In this document: in pieces, positions 35,601 to 46,349 of the stretch
Numbering within the stretch: position 1 is the first letter of the stretch
Layout: every line of letters begins with the position of its first letter
Assembly (NCBI GenBank): GCA_964036045.1
Contig: OZ038395.1
Span: 8,590,047 to 8,654,046 of the forward strand
Length of the DNA stretch: 64,000 nucleotides
Origin: Eutreptiella sp. 'Long Island Sound 2002'
Taxonomy: Eukaryota > Euglenozoa > Euglenophyceae > Eutreptiales > Eutreptiaceae
Direction of reading: 5' to 3'
Notes under the pieces: model-generated
Seen by the model: only the letters and a program-made list of their open reading frames with translations
Database searches by the model: none
What the model was told of the DNA's origin: nothing
Translations under genes and position numbers: made by a program

Positions 35601-36595
35601 GGTGAGTTCATTTTTATAAAGGGAAGGTATTCGACCCCTGGAAAAATGGGGAAAATGGCACTGGGTATTCCGTCCCACGTTTCTCCCAATTCTCCCTGTT
35701 TGCTCCAATTTTCCCTCATTTTCCTTCCACTCTGGAAGTTGTTCCTACATTTTCCATCTTGATTTATTCATGAACCCCCATTCCCCCCATTTTTCTCCAT
35801 CCCCCCCCCATTTTTCTCCATTTCCCCCCATTTTCCTCCAGTTCCCCCCATTTTTCTCCATTCCCCCCCATTTCTCTCCAGCTGCCCTCATTTTTCTCCA
35901 GTTCCCCCCCATTTTTCCAGACTCCGAGAACCTGGTTCGGTGAGTTGGTGAGCTCGGTGGCGGTGAGCGCAGATGCTTGCATGCCCCGCACTCCCATCCC
36001 CCGAACACGGGTGCACTCACACACCCCAGTCCAGGCAGCACTGCACGTGCGGAGATCACCACCGTTGGACCTCGAAATCTGCACCCCACAACACCCGCAC
36101 AAGAGGACCAAGCTCTGCTCCCCTCCACGCCCATCTTTGTACCGGTGTGCGGGATGTGCCGCCGACTGCCTCGCGCATCCAGTGCCACACCACAACGGCT
36201 CGGCACATGGGCAGCAGCACCACAAGTGGTGGGCCTGACATGCCAAACATTCCACTCCCCAGTACCCATGTCCCCGTTATCCCCTGGACATCCCAGTGGT
36301 CTCGCTGCAGTCTGCAGTTGGTGGAGCTGTGGCCTCGCAGCTGACCGCATGGAAAGGTGTTGGGATTTACATTTGGATCCGGAGGAAGGCGAGGCGACAG
36401 CCCCCCCCCCTCCCCCCTCACCGTCCACACCCGCCCCAAACCGCACGTGTAGGCCAAGCCGGAGCCGTGACGCAGCTCGTGAAGATGGTGCAAAGCCCCC
36501 AGACCTCCGACCTGATCCGGAAGGTCGCGGCGTTCGCCCTGCAGACGCTGGCCAAAAACCCTCAGAACCGCGCCATCATTCACCAGGGCCCATGA
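22397..36595 (+). CDS. Armadillo-repeat protein with N-terminal coiled coil (8 exons, 822 residues)
   Basis: Exons 22397-23612, 24578-24773, 26039-26207, 29622-29891, 30852-31103, 32880-32969, 34529-34661 and 36453-36595 join in one frame (2469 nt including TGA) with GT-AG at all seven introns. I chose the ATG at 22397 because a protein-like N-terminus (MGANNNFQLSLFEKLC) begins there; the frame stays open upstream to 22139, so an earlier start or exon is possible. Residues about 48-98 form a Glu/Lys/Gln-rich coiled coil. From about residue 235 to the end run some 14 armadillo repeats, seen as GGI..L..LL, ...ENA.GAL.NC and ENR..I. Such arrays form a superhelical scaffold for protein binding. 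Other gene parts look ordinary in length. I cannot assign an ortholog. Introns are 0.96-3.4 kb and full of repeats. Confidence 0.85.
23975..24052. repeat. GT-rich microsatellite in intron 1
   Basis: The run is made of GTGTGT and GTGGGTG units. Confidence 0.9.
24578..24773 (+). CDS. Armadillo gene exon 2
   Basis: The acceptor is CCCAG at 24573-24577. The exon encodes two repeats (ATLIELLYSTHEAVQENAAG and the next). It ends two bases into a Trp codon, before the donor GTTTGT. Confidence 0.85.
25444..25577. repeat. 27-28-bp tandem repeat in intron 2, about five copies
   Basis: Units contain CCCCATTTCGGACACCGGG and a variable GGCCCT or GCCCCTG spacer. Confidence 0.85.
26039..26207 (+). CDS. Armadillo gene exon 3
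   Basis: The acceptor is CGCAG at 26034-26038. The split Trp codon is completed and followed by NCAAVAENRVALRKFGGLQP, the expected repeat continuation. The donor is GTATCG. Confidence 0.85.
26490..27230. repeat. Satellite-like tandem repeat of about 200 bp, four copies (intron 3)
   Basis: The phrase CTAAAACATGCTTT or a near copy starts at about 26504, 26706, 26902 and 27096, giving units of 194-204 bp. Each unit also has CAAGTTTCGAAAACTTCGAT and a G/C run after CCCTTGGGAG. Confidence 0.85.
27340..27860. mobile_element. Dispersed repeat in intron 3 (copies at 11.3 kb and, inverted, 46.1 kb)
   Basis: The left half matches 11275-11530. The right half (AATAATGATTTTACAAGGGG, GATCTAACAACC and neighbours) matches the reverse complement of about 46085-46260. 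It contains a long C run at 27594-27640. No coding capacity was found; it could be a SINE- or MITE-like element. Confidence 0.6.
29100..29285. repeat. AACCGCC/ACC compound microsatellite in intron 3
   Basis: Units AACCGCC and ACCAACCGCC alternate irregularly. Short versions recur at 31160-31195 and 38870-38900. Open frames on both strands come from the repeat. Confidence 0.9.
29622..29891 (+). CDS. Armadillo gene exon 4
   Basis: The acceptor is CCCAG at 29617-29621. The exon begins GGIEMFVDLL, continuing from REL at the end of exon 3, and holds two repeats. The donor is GTGCCG. Confidence 0.85.
30290..30790. mobile_element. MITE-like element in intron 4, expanded by a purine-rich insert
   Basis: The left part (CAGAGTTTTGCTTAACAACT) and the right part (GGATTTCATAGTGGGAAAAA ... 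GGTTCCAGACCCCCC) match the compact element at 33069-33274. About 250 bp of GGGAAGG-type repeat separates them. Confidence 0.55.
30852..31103 (+). CDS. Armadillo gene exon 5
   Basis: The acceptor is TGCAG at 30847-30851. The exon holds two repeats, including EYTAASLWNLARDD and VVENAAGSLLSLT. The donor is GTGTGC after the Leu codon. Confidence 0.85.
31555..31720. repeat. CG/TG alternating purine-pyrimidine tracts in intron 5
   Basis: A (GC)n run followed by (GT)n lies at 31687-31718, with a shorter GCGCGCGC tract at 31588-31597. A related tract is at 31216-31245. These can adopt Z-DNA. Confidence 0.85.
32095..32215. repeat. Tandem repeat of GTTTCCA-type units in intron 5
   Basis: TTTCCAAGACGTTT and TTTCCAGAAG recur about four times with changes. 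Confidence 0.8.
32880..32969 (+). CDS. Armadillo gene exon 6 (90 bp)
   Basis: The acceptor is GACAG at 32875-32879. The exon encodes VALLSSTNEFILENVVGALK and a few more residues. It ends CAG before the donor GTACTT. Confidence 0.85.
33069..33274. mobile_element. 206-bp MITE with 16-bp terminal inverted repeats (intron 6)
   Basis: The ends are CCAGAGTTTTGCTTAA and its exact complement at 33259-33274. The core GGATTTCATACTGGGAA, AAATTTGCACAAGGAAA and GGTACACAAACTTTTGG recurs at 30.65-30.77 and 37.96-38.06 kb. No clear target duplication was seen. Confidence 0.75.
34529..34661 (+). CDS. Armadillo gene exon 7
   Basis: The acceptor is GACAG at 34524-34528. The exon encodes ILVRDLGGLETLVGLLG and the rest of one repeat. 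It ends one base into a Gly codon, before the donor GTATGT. Confidence 0.85.
35765..35925. repeat. CCCCCATTTTTCTCCA tandem repeat in intron 7
   Basis: About seven pyrimidine-rich units of 22-33 bp lie in a row and create artefactual open frames. Confidence 0.85.
36453..36595 (+). CDS. Armadillo gene exon 8 (last)
   Basis: The acceptor is TGTAG at 36448-36452. The final repeat (AGAVTQLVKMVQ ... AFALQTLAKN) runs to a TGA at 36593-36595. Confidence 0.85.
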
Positions 36596-39500
36596 CCCGT
36601 CCAGCGGGCGGCCCTGACCGGCGGTGGCCGGGGGCTGTCGCATGCGCGGGCCCCGCATCACAATGAGGGCCTTGTTCCTTGATTCCTCGCTTCCCCAGGG
36701 CTCGGGGCCTCAGGCTCAGGGTTTCCAGGCGTTCCGTGCTGCAACCTGCGCTTATGGAGTGACAAGTCAGGGCGATGGTGTGCGGTGATGGTATAGGGCA
36801 ATGCAGGGATGCGTTGGACGGGGGGGGGTTCCACCCCCCCCCCCTTCCCCGGACCGCCCAGCCTAGGCCCAGTTACTGTCTCCCTGGCGGCAAGTGCCAG
36901 ACATGGCATTTGTAACCGACAGCAACCGCCCCCAACCGCTTTGGCAACCTCCTCCAACCGCCTGTCGAACCGCTGCTGGGGCCGCCTTGGAGGTCCCTTC
37001 CCTTCTGATGCATCCCTGGGGCAATGGCATAGCGCGACCAGAGTTGACGCTGGACTCCGGCAAGACTTTTTTTTTTGTGTGCATCCGGCCGGCAACTGGC
37101 AGCACGTCCGGCAGCCGCCGGCAGGGACTTGGGTCGCACCCGGCGCCCTCCGGCAGAGGGTGTGTCACGGTGGCGTGTGGGGCCGGGCTGCCTTTTTCTA
37201 AGCCCAGGAGAGCGCCAATGCACATCCACAAGTCCCAGAACAACCCCATCCGGCGGCCTCCGGCGGAGGGAGCGGCCTCCGGCGCAGGGCTGCCCTGGCA
37301 TCCGGCGGCCATTGGAGTGCCGGAGTCCAGTGGCAACTCTGAGCACGACGGTGTAGAGCGTTGCTGTACAGCAATCAATTAGAGTACCGGCACACAGTGG
37401 CCGTGCAGGGCGGTGGTATAGAGGAATGATGAAGAGGTGGGGTATAGAGTTGTAGACTTCGGTCTAGTGCTTCCTTGTCGGTGTCCAACCCACAGGCAGG
37501 GCTGCGCTTGAGGAAGGGGGGGGGGGCTGAAGGGAGGTGTCAAGGGCGGGGATGGAGGCTGCAATGCGAGAGGACGATGGTGAGGAGTGCCTGCACTGTG
37601 GGGCGCACGGCCCAGGGCAGGAATGCGCTTCAAGGGGCCATGATCTCATTTGAAACTCTGCTCAAACTGCGAGGATCCCAGCAGAACGCAGCAAACTCTT
37701 GAACGGGACGGGTAAACCCCCCCCCCCCCCTCCTTCCTCCCCCCTTCCACCTGCTTTCAACTGCCCACAACTGCCCTCCAACTTTTGTAACCGTTACACG
37801 ACCGGTTACTGGCGGTTGGACAAGCGGTTTCAGGAGCCATGCTGGCGGTTGCAAACGGTTGGAGCGTGGGGGGGGGGGCGGACAGAAGCGGTTGTGCGGA
37901 GGTGACAGTCATCCGGAAGGGGGGCGGGGATAAGCCTTCCCAGTTCCGACTCATGGACCCCCTTTGACCCAGACTTCGTCGTGGGAAAAAAAGAAATTTC
38001 CAAAAGGAAATGTTGATTTGGGCCATTTTTGGGACACAAACTTTTGGGTTCCAGACCCCCCCCCTTTCTCTTCTAATCCATCCCTCCCCCCCCCCCCCCC
38101 CTCCTCTCGTGGCCACACATGTCCACTGACCAGCTCTGCTCTTTTTTTTTGTAAATTGCTGACGCTTGCGCGCGCGACCTGCACCAAAGCGCCTCCTCAC
38201 CAGGCGGGCGAGGGGGGGGGGGGGGGGCTGATGCGGCAGTGCTGCACCGGCTGTCGAAGCAACACCGCGGTCCATCGGTGGTGGATTGGGGGGGGGTCCA
38301 CCGGGCGGTGGAGGGGGGGGGCAGGTGATGCGTGAATCGCATATCTCCGGAGGGGGTCTCCGGGATGGGGGAGGCTGGTTTGGTTCGAGGCGCTGGAACA
38401 AGCCCGCGTCACTGTTTCCTCTGGGCCTTTCGGTTGTCTCAGTGAAAGGCGCCCATGACCATGTCACTGAAGACGTTTGTGTTCTGACCAGATATGCCAC
38501 TGGTGTCCGGCAGGGGAACTCAGTTTTGTTAGGAATCAGCCGTGTACCATGTGCCACTCGGTAATATCTGCTCCCGTCGCACCCGGAGCTCAGTAGGAAA
38601 CAGCTGCGTCCTGTGTCGGACCCAGTAGGACCCGGCCCCATCTGATCACGCGTGACCTGGCGGACGCTAGTGGCAAGTCTGGTTCTGACAGTGTTGCTTG
38701 GCAGCCTTTTCCCTCGTGGGGGTTAAAGGTTGGCATTCAGCATTGCATCCCACAGCCACCGGGACGTTCCCGAAGGACGGCAGCAGCTCGCTTTTTTTCC
38801 CTCTGTGAATGCACACACACGCCCCGCGCCGGTGGGTATAGGCCGACTGCTGGCGGTTACTGGCCAACCGTTGTCAGTTAACCGCCAACCGCTGCCGGTA
38901 ACCGTCCGTTCTGTCGGTCAACCACCAACAGCACCGGGCCGTTGGCTGCCAGCCGCCACCGGTCGACCCGCCCACTGCCGTCGGTGGGCGGCCCTTGCCC
39001 CTGACATCTGACATTTGGACGTCCCGATTTTTGGTTTGTTCTCCCGTTTCGGACCGTCCCGGTCCCGGGCACAACATTCCCGCCAAGCGCAGGCGCGCCC
39101 GCAGGTCACCCATCCGCTCCTCTGTCTTGTGACACAGACGTGCCCATGGCCTTTTATGGCCCATAACGACCCTTTTCTTTGCGTTGTGCGTTGCTAATTT
39201 GGCCCCGTGCACGGCAACACGCCACGAGTGTTCGGCAGGAGAACCGCGTCTTCGTTAAGAACAAGCCGCTTACCACCGTTTGCATCTCAGCACAAACCCC
39301 CCCGTATCGCACCCGCGACTCAGTAGGGGCCAGCCCGTTCTGATCCCGGCCACTCGCTCGTAGCAAGTGGTGGTGGTGTGGGGGCGGTGGGGGGAGGGGG
39401 GCGGGGTCATTGTACTTGCAGTCTGACAGGCGCCCACGGTATCACTGACGAGGCTTTCCGACGGCGTTGACCGCTTTGCGCCCGCTCCTTGCTGTCCCCC

Positions 39501-40188
39501 CTACGGCCCCCTTCCGCCCACTTCTACGGGGGAGGGGGGCAGTCGCGTATCGACCCAAGAAGTCGCCCCCTTCGTTGTTTTAGAGGACCGCCATGTCTCA
39601 GTGGTCCCCAAAGTGCTCGTCTCAGTGCCCAGCCTCCCTTCACCCGAGGCCTTCCCTCACCCGCATAGAGAAACCGAACCGAAAACCAGTCGGACCCCTT
39701 TCCCCCCGGCCGCTTGGCCCGTCCCCCCCCCCCCCCCACGGGACAGGCCTTTGGCGCAGAACGATGCGGATCGAGGGCACACGCTCCGATCCGTTGCGCC
39801 GCGGCGGAGGGGCGAGGGGCGTCCACTGCTCTGACCTTTTTTGTGTTGAGTGCCCTGACCACTGCGTCCGGCGCTTCCGGCGCACGGCCTCTGTTTTGTC
39901 AGCAAACGGGCACTGCACTGGCCCCCCGCCGTCTACCAACGCACGGCTGTCATTTCCGTTTTGGGTGTAAGGGCGGGCGAGAGGGCCCGGCATACGGACC
40001 GCTTGCGCCGGGGGGCTTTGCCCGGGGGACTGTAGAGTCCTGATTTTGTTTTTTGGTACCCTCCCCCCCCTCCCCTTGGCCAAGCGACGGTCTTCCAGCA
40101 TCACTCTGGCATCCTCAACAGTGTGATAGCCCTCACAACGCGGCGAGGCCGCACCACACATCGTTCAATCGGTCCAGCAAGGCGCCGT
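36596..40188. other. No recognised gene; dispersed repeats
   Basis: Contains a partial copy of the intron-6 MITE (about 37935-38075) and two copies of a roughly 150-bp dispersed repeat (38505-38660 and 39225-39360). Also present are G/C homopolymers and short GGTTGGCGG-type repeats. No coding region could be supported. Confidence 0.5.
38505..38660. repeat. Dispersed repeat, copies also near 39225-39360 and 42048-42180
   Basis: Shared order: GGCAGGGGAACTC-like start, a TGTACC block, CCCGGAGCTCAGTAGGAA-like sequence, then CCCATCTGATCA. It is probably a short non-autonomous element. No poly-A or promoter boxes were recognised. Confidence 0.5.
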
Positions 40189-40245
40189 CACACATGATCA
40201 CACATGATCACACATGATCACACATGATCACACATGATCACACAC
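40189..40245. repeat. 10-bp tandem repeat ACACATGATC, about five copies
   Basis: Perfect units; TGATCA is palindromic in each. Confidence 0.95.
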
Positions 40246-41174
40246 ATGTTCTAGATGCCCAGAAGGGCGCCCCCACCGATTGGGGTTGAGGTCAGAGTCG
40301 AGCCTTTCGGCTCCGTCCGCATCACCCTTGATTGACTTCCCTGCGCCTCTTCCTCCTGGTTTCGCTGGACCCATCACTATCACTACCCTCCCCCAGCCTA
40401 CCCCCTGGCCGCTTGTCACTAATGTCCGTGCTGAACAACTCTGGAGGTCCTCAGGTGCATTGCCCTTCCAGCGCCGTCAGGCGCGAACACATCAGTGCTC
40501 TGAGAGATGCCAGAATGATGCTGGAGGGCAAAAACCAGGGCTGAGTCATGGCCAAGCTGCCGTCTTGCCCAAGCCACAGCGGGCGTGGGGACTCTATTGA
40601 TTTGGGGCCTGATTCAATTTGGTACCAATTTTGCTGCAACACCCATGAGACAAGGGGTTTGGGGCTACGATGTCACGTTTGTGGGCTGAGGGACATTTGA
40701 GTTGTTGTTGTTTGCCCACGAAATGTTCATTTTGAGGGGCCCTGGGCATTGTCCTCACCCTTTGCGTGCACCAGCGCAGCAGGTCCCATTTCCCATTTCC
40801 CAGTGCTGCGTGCGAGCTACGGCCTTGTCTCAGCAACGGAGCATGTTCGTTTGGGGCTTTTCCGTAGCTTGGACAGGGGGGGGGGGCATGAAGTGGGGGC
40901 AGCCCTGTTGGCCTGGGTCAGGGCCCTCCCGAGGGCAGCAAGCCCGGCGATCCAACAACTTGCAACCAGCGAAGCCCTTCTGGTTGACTTCTGGCATTTT
41001 CTAATAAATGATCGTGCCCGAGCCCCCCCCCCGCCCCCTTCCGCATTCTCTCCCATGCACCTCTCTCCCAGCAACAGCAGCAGCAACAGCAACATTTTCT
41101 GCCGATTCTTCCATCTTGCAGACCCTGAAGTCTTCCGTGGCTGTTGGGCCCCCAAACAGCTCCGAATCTTTGTT
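40246..41174. other. No recognised gene
   Basis: Nothing beyond short, motif-free open frames. Confidence 0.5.
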
Positions 41175-41513
41175 GGGGGAGTGTTAGCGCGCCGGGCGCG
41201 CGCCGGGCGCGCGCCGGGCATCTTTTTTGACCCGTGCCCCACCGTTGACCTCGGCTTGGGGACTCATTACCATGCGAAATCTATGGGAAAGGTAAAGGCA
41301 AAGTACCGTTTGTTAAGTACAATACAAATGACATTTGGAGTTGTTGAATTCACAGCCATTGCCTAATTATGCAACGTGCTTTGTAGGGAAGGTGCGCAGT
41401 CCATCATGGTCTATTTGGGGGGCCTTCTCCATCAGAGGGTAAATCTCGGGCTGAAGTCGGGATAGTCAATAGAAAGGTAGCATGCTGGGCGCGCGCCGGG
41501 CAAACATTCCCCC
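41175..41513. mobile_element. 339-bp MITE derived from the Harbinger-like element at 9120-10415
   Basis: It begins GGGGGAGTGTTAGCGCGCC and ends GGCAAACATTCCCCC, flanked by GTT at 41172-41174 and 41514-41516. Read in reverse, its outer 190 and 60 bp match the two ends of the 1.3-kb element at 9120-10415, whose middle (with the transposase relic) is missing here. It would need transposase supplied in trans. Confidence 0.8.
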
Positions 41514-44500
41514 GTTTATGCAATAAACAACAGTTTGATACCACTGGCGTGACACCTGGTCGTCTATAGAACTCTCTGAGTTGTTGCTGGGACCCTGGCC
41601 CACCCCGAATGCCTTGTGTCGACTTGCCTTTGAGGGGGTGAGAGGTACCACAACCATTACACCCCGGTTTTGTACATAAGACACCTCAGCGCCTTAGAGA
41701 ATGTACAGAGGCGGTTCGCATGCGGATGGGTCTATTGCGGTATGTCAGGCCGAGACCTTTGCAGGCGGGAGTCACGGGTGTGACTGCATGCGAAGCATCT
41801 GGTGGTGCTTGGAGGGGACTGGGCGCCATGGGGGCAGTGCTGCTGCGACGGTGAGCACTCTGACTGGGGACACCTTGTCCTCGCCCACTCCTGATGGGCT
41901 TCACCGATCTCGGCAGCGTTTGTCCCCAGGCGGAACGTGCAATTATGGTGGCATGAAGCCAATGTCTGACCCACTGACCGTTTTCCTTGCCACCCTGGGC
42001 GGGTTTGGGAACTAGACGCGCCATTGGGCCCTCCCGTAGAGCTGAATTTCATTGAAAATCAGCCCCATACCCTGTACCGCAGAGTAATGCCTCCTCCTCC
42101 AGTCCCAGAACTGAGTAAGAAACAGCAGCGTTGAGTGAACAGCTGAGTAAGATCCAGCTCCCATCTGATCATGTCTGACCTGTGACAAGCTTGTGCTGGA
42201 CCGGGCCGTTGTGGAACTGTCGGGCTCTATTGTACCAGCGGAGCGGGTTTGGGTTGGCTTCCTATTGAATGCCCCGACACAGGGGCACTGCGTCCACACT
42301 GCGCGTGTGCTGTGCTGTGCACGCGCGCGGTGTACAATCACCCGCTGAGCGTTGCGGGCCCTTCCCTCTGACCCAATGGAATAAGGTACGACGCACGCTG
42401 CCTCGTCAGGCAACGCTACGCACTGGCACTGCGCATGTCGCGCCTCCAGGCAGATGCTGGGGGGCATCCGTCATCCGCCACTCGCGCCTCCCATGTTCCG
42501 AAAGGCAAGCGCTCTCGCTCCCTTTGGGGCTGCGGAGTGGAGGCTGCGACGCTCCCACGTGAGCACAACAGACAAGAATCTGCCAATGTTCGGCCACCAG
42601 GTTCAATCACCCGCCCTCCCGCCAAGGAATTGCTTGACTTGGGGGGGTTACCCCCCCCCCCCCTCCCCACTGCCCTGACTCTACCCGAAAGGCACTCCCA
42701 TACCCCAGCACCAGCCCCAACCGCATTTCCAACCGCTAGAAATCGCCCCCCCCCCCGACCGCTTTCACATACCCGGTGACCGCTCTGCAACTGCTCTGGG
42801 ACTGCCCTGATGGCCCCCCTCCCCTTCAAGCAAAGCCCTGCCCCCCGCCCTGACCTGCCCTTTTGCCACCTTAGATCTCTACTGTCCAACCCAACCATTA
42901 TTCTTTGCCAAGCCCCTCTAGAGCCAGCCGTCGCCTGTTATGTGTGGCAGATTTGTAATGATCAAGCGCCGTCAGAGGGGATGCGCATGTGGGTGACGGT
43001 GCGGTGCCCACAGGCCCAAACTGGTAGTGCCAAGCGGGAGGCAGGCGGGCATGGAGGCCTCAATCCAGAAAGAAATGGCCCCATGCGAGGCCATCTCCGA
43101 TCTTCACATTTTAATATTTAAAACCCGTTTCAGTCTACAGTCTTTGTGCCTCCTGCACACTGGGAAGCCTACGGGCGTAGCAGTCTCCCACTGCCTAATC
43201 TGGTTTCAGACTCGGCTATTCCTCACTATGTGTCAGATCCGCTACCACAGCCATTGTCGGATCATCGTAGCACTGGACAGCTCTGAACCTTGATTCCGAG
43301 AGGTTATCTTGAGTACTGTGAAGTGAGCAGGCTACGCCAGCTCATCTTGGTCTGAACCCCCCCCCAAAACCCCGTGGCCTATATCCACCGCACTATGCCC
43401 CTTCCAGCTCCGCAGCTCTTGATGCGCTGATGGCAGTTGAGTATCGCTTCTGTGGTGCTCTCTCGTCAGATTCCGACTTTCACTGAGGTTCGGGCAGCTT
43501 TTCGGTGCGCGCCTTTCTTGTCATACTCCCGGTCACGTGTACTCAGACAAGCACTGCCTGCGCAGGGGGCGTAGGGGCAGTCCTACACACTGTGCGTGCA
43601 TCATGCAACGATTTCCTGCGAAGTATTGTGGCATTACGTGCCTTTGCAGTCCCAATGTCCCCATGTCCCTGTGTGACCACTGCAACATCCCCGCATCTGC
43701 ACGCATCCTCACAGCATTCTATTCGCATCCTTGTCCATCGTCACCATTTCATCGTCCATCATCACCACATCATCACTCACTCTCACCATATCCTCACCAC
43801 ATGTTCTGCCATCCTCAGTGCATCCTAACTGGTCTGGAGCAGGAGTCTGGGGCAGATTGTCACAAAACTGTGAAAAATAGTGATCTCCCTGCTAGTGCTG
43901 CATTTTGTGACTACGTGCCCCTGTATCTTTCAGGAACTTTCATTCCAACTGCTTCTCGTTTTCGGCGCAGAATCACCGTTTCAGGGAGGCAATCATGGCG
44001 TGGCAGTTGCGCCCCACTGCATCTGCTGGTGGCAGATTCCAAGTTTCAAATGAGCGTCCCACTGTTGTTGACGCTTGTGGAGTCTCCACACGGGACAATA
44101 TATGTTGGACCTTCCCCGCCACGCAGAACTGGTGCGTCTGACCGAGCAGTTATGAGGCACAAGTAAGTCGGAGCAAGAACAACTATTTGTGACGACATGC
44201 CCCCATTTCCACTGTGACTGTTGTGCAGCTCTCTACAACAACCTTTCTCTTTTCATACCACATAAAGTGTCTCTCAAAGCCATCAGAACCACGACAGGTC
44301 AGCTTGACTGCCTGCAACCCTTTTGATCCACCACCCTTTTCCATGCACCAAGACCCAACCCCTTTACAGTGCCCTATACTTTGGCCATCCTGTGACCATG
44401 ACGATCCAAAGAGCTCAGTTATTCGCAGATTTCAGCGTAGACGGTGGACTAGTATCACAGAAACCAGAAAGTTATGTGGCAGTGGACCTTAGCTGAGCAG

Positions 44501-44954
44501 TTGCAGGAGTTGGAGGTCAGCAACCAAGACTTGGTGCGGCATTCAGTTGACTGCAATCCTGTTTGGCAGCCACACCACAAGAGATGGAAAAGATTGATGA
44601 TGGTGTGCAAGACAACTACTTTTGTAGTATCCATGACAGTGTAGTGACGAAGAGTGGAGAAACTGATGGAGCATGGCCCATGTTTGCCAAGATGCAGTAG
44701 CACCAAGGAAAGCGACAAAGGCAAAGGCATCCAAACACAAAGATCAAAAAGGACAGGAGAGTGGCATATGGTTGTTGGCCACTGGGTGCTAATGGAATCC
44801 GGCCGCTATATCGGCACCATTCACACTAACATTTCCCCACCTCATGACATGAAATGGACATGGCCCTCGGGGACTCCACAGCAGAGAGAAGTGCAATTGT
44901 GCTTTCTTCAATGACATTTGCGACACAGACAGCGATTAGTGGAAAAGTCCAAAT
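41514..44954. other. No recognised gene
   Basis: Includes a third copy of the 150-bp dispersed repeat (42048-42180). Some frames between 43.84 and 44.90 kb look partly protein-like (for example DNYFCSIHDSVVTKSGETDG), but I recognise no family. Confidence 0.4.
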
Positions 44955-45114
44955 TGCTGTTAGTGTAGCGTAGCGGAGGTAATGGAAGTTCTGCCACCGG
45001 GGCCCGTGCTCAACCCCTCCCCACTCCTGCCCTGCTGCTCCCACCCCCCTCCTGCTCCCTCCCCAGTCTTTTGTTATTTCTGTGCATGTGGGGGGGGGGG
45101 GGGGGGCGGCTCAG
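44955..45114 (+). repeat. Split direct repeat A1 of the compound element
   Basis: Matches 53127-53276 with scattered changes; both contain GTAGCGTAGCGGAGGTAA or a near copy and CCAGTCTTTTGTTATTTCTG. Confidence 0.85.
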
Positions 45115-45119
45115 GCGAT

Positions 45120-46080
45120 CAATGAGTACCACGGTTAACGAAGGGGCTTGGGACTAGACGCGTCTCAAAGATGACAACCCCGTGGTAAAATCAAACGCTT
45201 GGACTCACTTGTTGCAAACCCCGTGGATGGCTCGCATGGTCCCCTTGCAACACAGAACCGAGGTGCTCATGGCCGGTGTGGCTGGGTGGGGACCTGAGGG
45301 GGGAACCTGGGGACCTTCCCATATGGCCTAGGCGTATCATGAGGCCCTGGGGGTTTCGTTCCAATCCGTTGACCCCCAAAAATACTTGGATGCCCTGTTG
45401 TACGACCTCACGCCGGCCTAGGGCGTTGAGATCACATCATTCAACCTGACACCCGATGCGGCCGCGGTCAACTTCGCCATGTGTCGAGAGAGCCGGCGAA
45501 GCCTGGAGGTCGCAAATACGCCGGCACGCAGCCTGGGACGAGATCCACGCCCAAAAAGCAGTCGCCAAATGAGAAGTTCCAAGGCATGGCCGTCAACGAG
45601 GAGACAAAAGGAGACGGCACACACGTCGGTGGTACAGTTGGTGTCGGGGCTGGGGAGGAGGACGAGGCTCGACCCGAGATGACGCATAAGGAGCCTAGCT
45701 ACAAGAAGGCTCGGTGGGTGCGCAAGAGGCCGGGGGCTCCGCGCTGGACTAAAAAAATCTGCCGGTTGCTGGAGGGCCTCATGGAGGCTGACGAGACTGA
45801 GGCCGAGACGGACATGGGGACGGTGGTGCATGATCTCTAGAAAAAACACCAGGAAAAGAAGCAACGCAAGAAGGAATGCCGTCAAGAAAAGAAAGTTCGC
45901 AAGTCCTCCAAGCGGGGCAAGGGCCGACGTGGATCAACCGACTCGGACTTGTCATCATCCTGCAGCAGCAGCGATGACAGTGACTCCGGATCATCTTCAT
46001 TTTGGGGTTCAAGCTCATCAGGCAGGTCATCCAAGCGACAAAAGGAGCGTGGTGGTTAGAAGAGCGCCAACCAGCCGGAA
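45120..46080 (+). pseudogene. Degenerate gag of the compound YR element
   Basis: Protein-like sequence shifts between frames. Examples are QKYLDALLYDLTP and ITSFNLTPDAAAVNFAMCRE in one frame and GAPRWTKKICRLLEGLMEAD in another. A TAG at 45838 interrupts a Lys/Arg/Ser-rich tail that continues to 46059. I call it gag from its position between A1 and the zinc knuckle. Confidence 0.5.
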
Positions 46081-46084
46081 TCAC

Positions 46085-46290
46085 CTTGAAGAGCGGTTGT
46101 TAGATCAAGCGCAGGCACGGGCGTCGTATACCCCCCCTTTTTTGGGGGTCATTCACGTAGCATACCCCAAGGCATGCTATTGGATGTCCAACCCCTTGTA
46201 AAATCATTATTTTGCCCAATAAGACCATCCTCCAATGGTTTTTTTTGATTTTGAGGCCTCTATCCCCTAAAACTGGTTATCACTTTTTTG
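46085..46290 (-). repeat. Inverted copy of the dispersed repeat at 27.6-27.86 kb
   Basis: GATCTAACAACC, ACCCCTTGGGGTA-like and AATAATGATTTTACAAGGGG blocks appear in reverse complement. The copy splits the gag region from its zinc knuckle. Confidence 0.65.
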
Positions 46291-46349
46291 AGGGGGGGGG
46301 GGTGGGGTGGGGTCAAAAGTTTTCGCTCAGAAGGCTCCAAGCAGTCGGG

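Noticed and set aside
35745-36446. 233-codon minus-strand frame
   Set aside because: Its repeated Gly/Lys/Met/Asn pattern comes from the CCCCCATTTTTCTCCA tandem repeat in intron 7.
43840-44920. A coding gene on the plus strand
   Set aside because: Protein-like bits occur in different frames with stops, without recognisable motifs or splice pattern.
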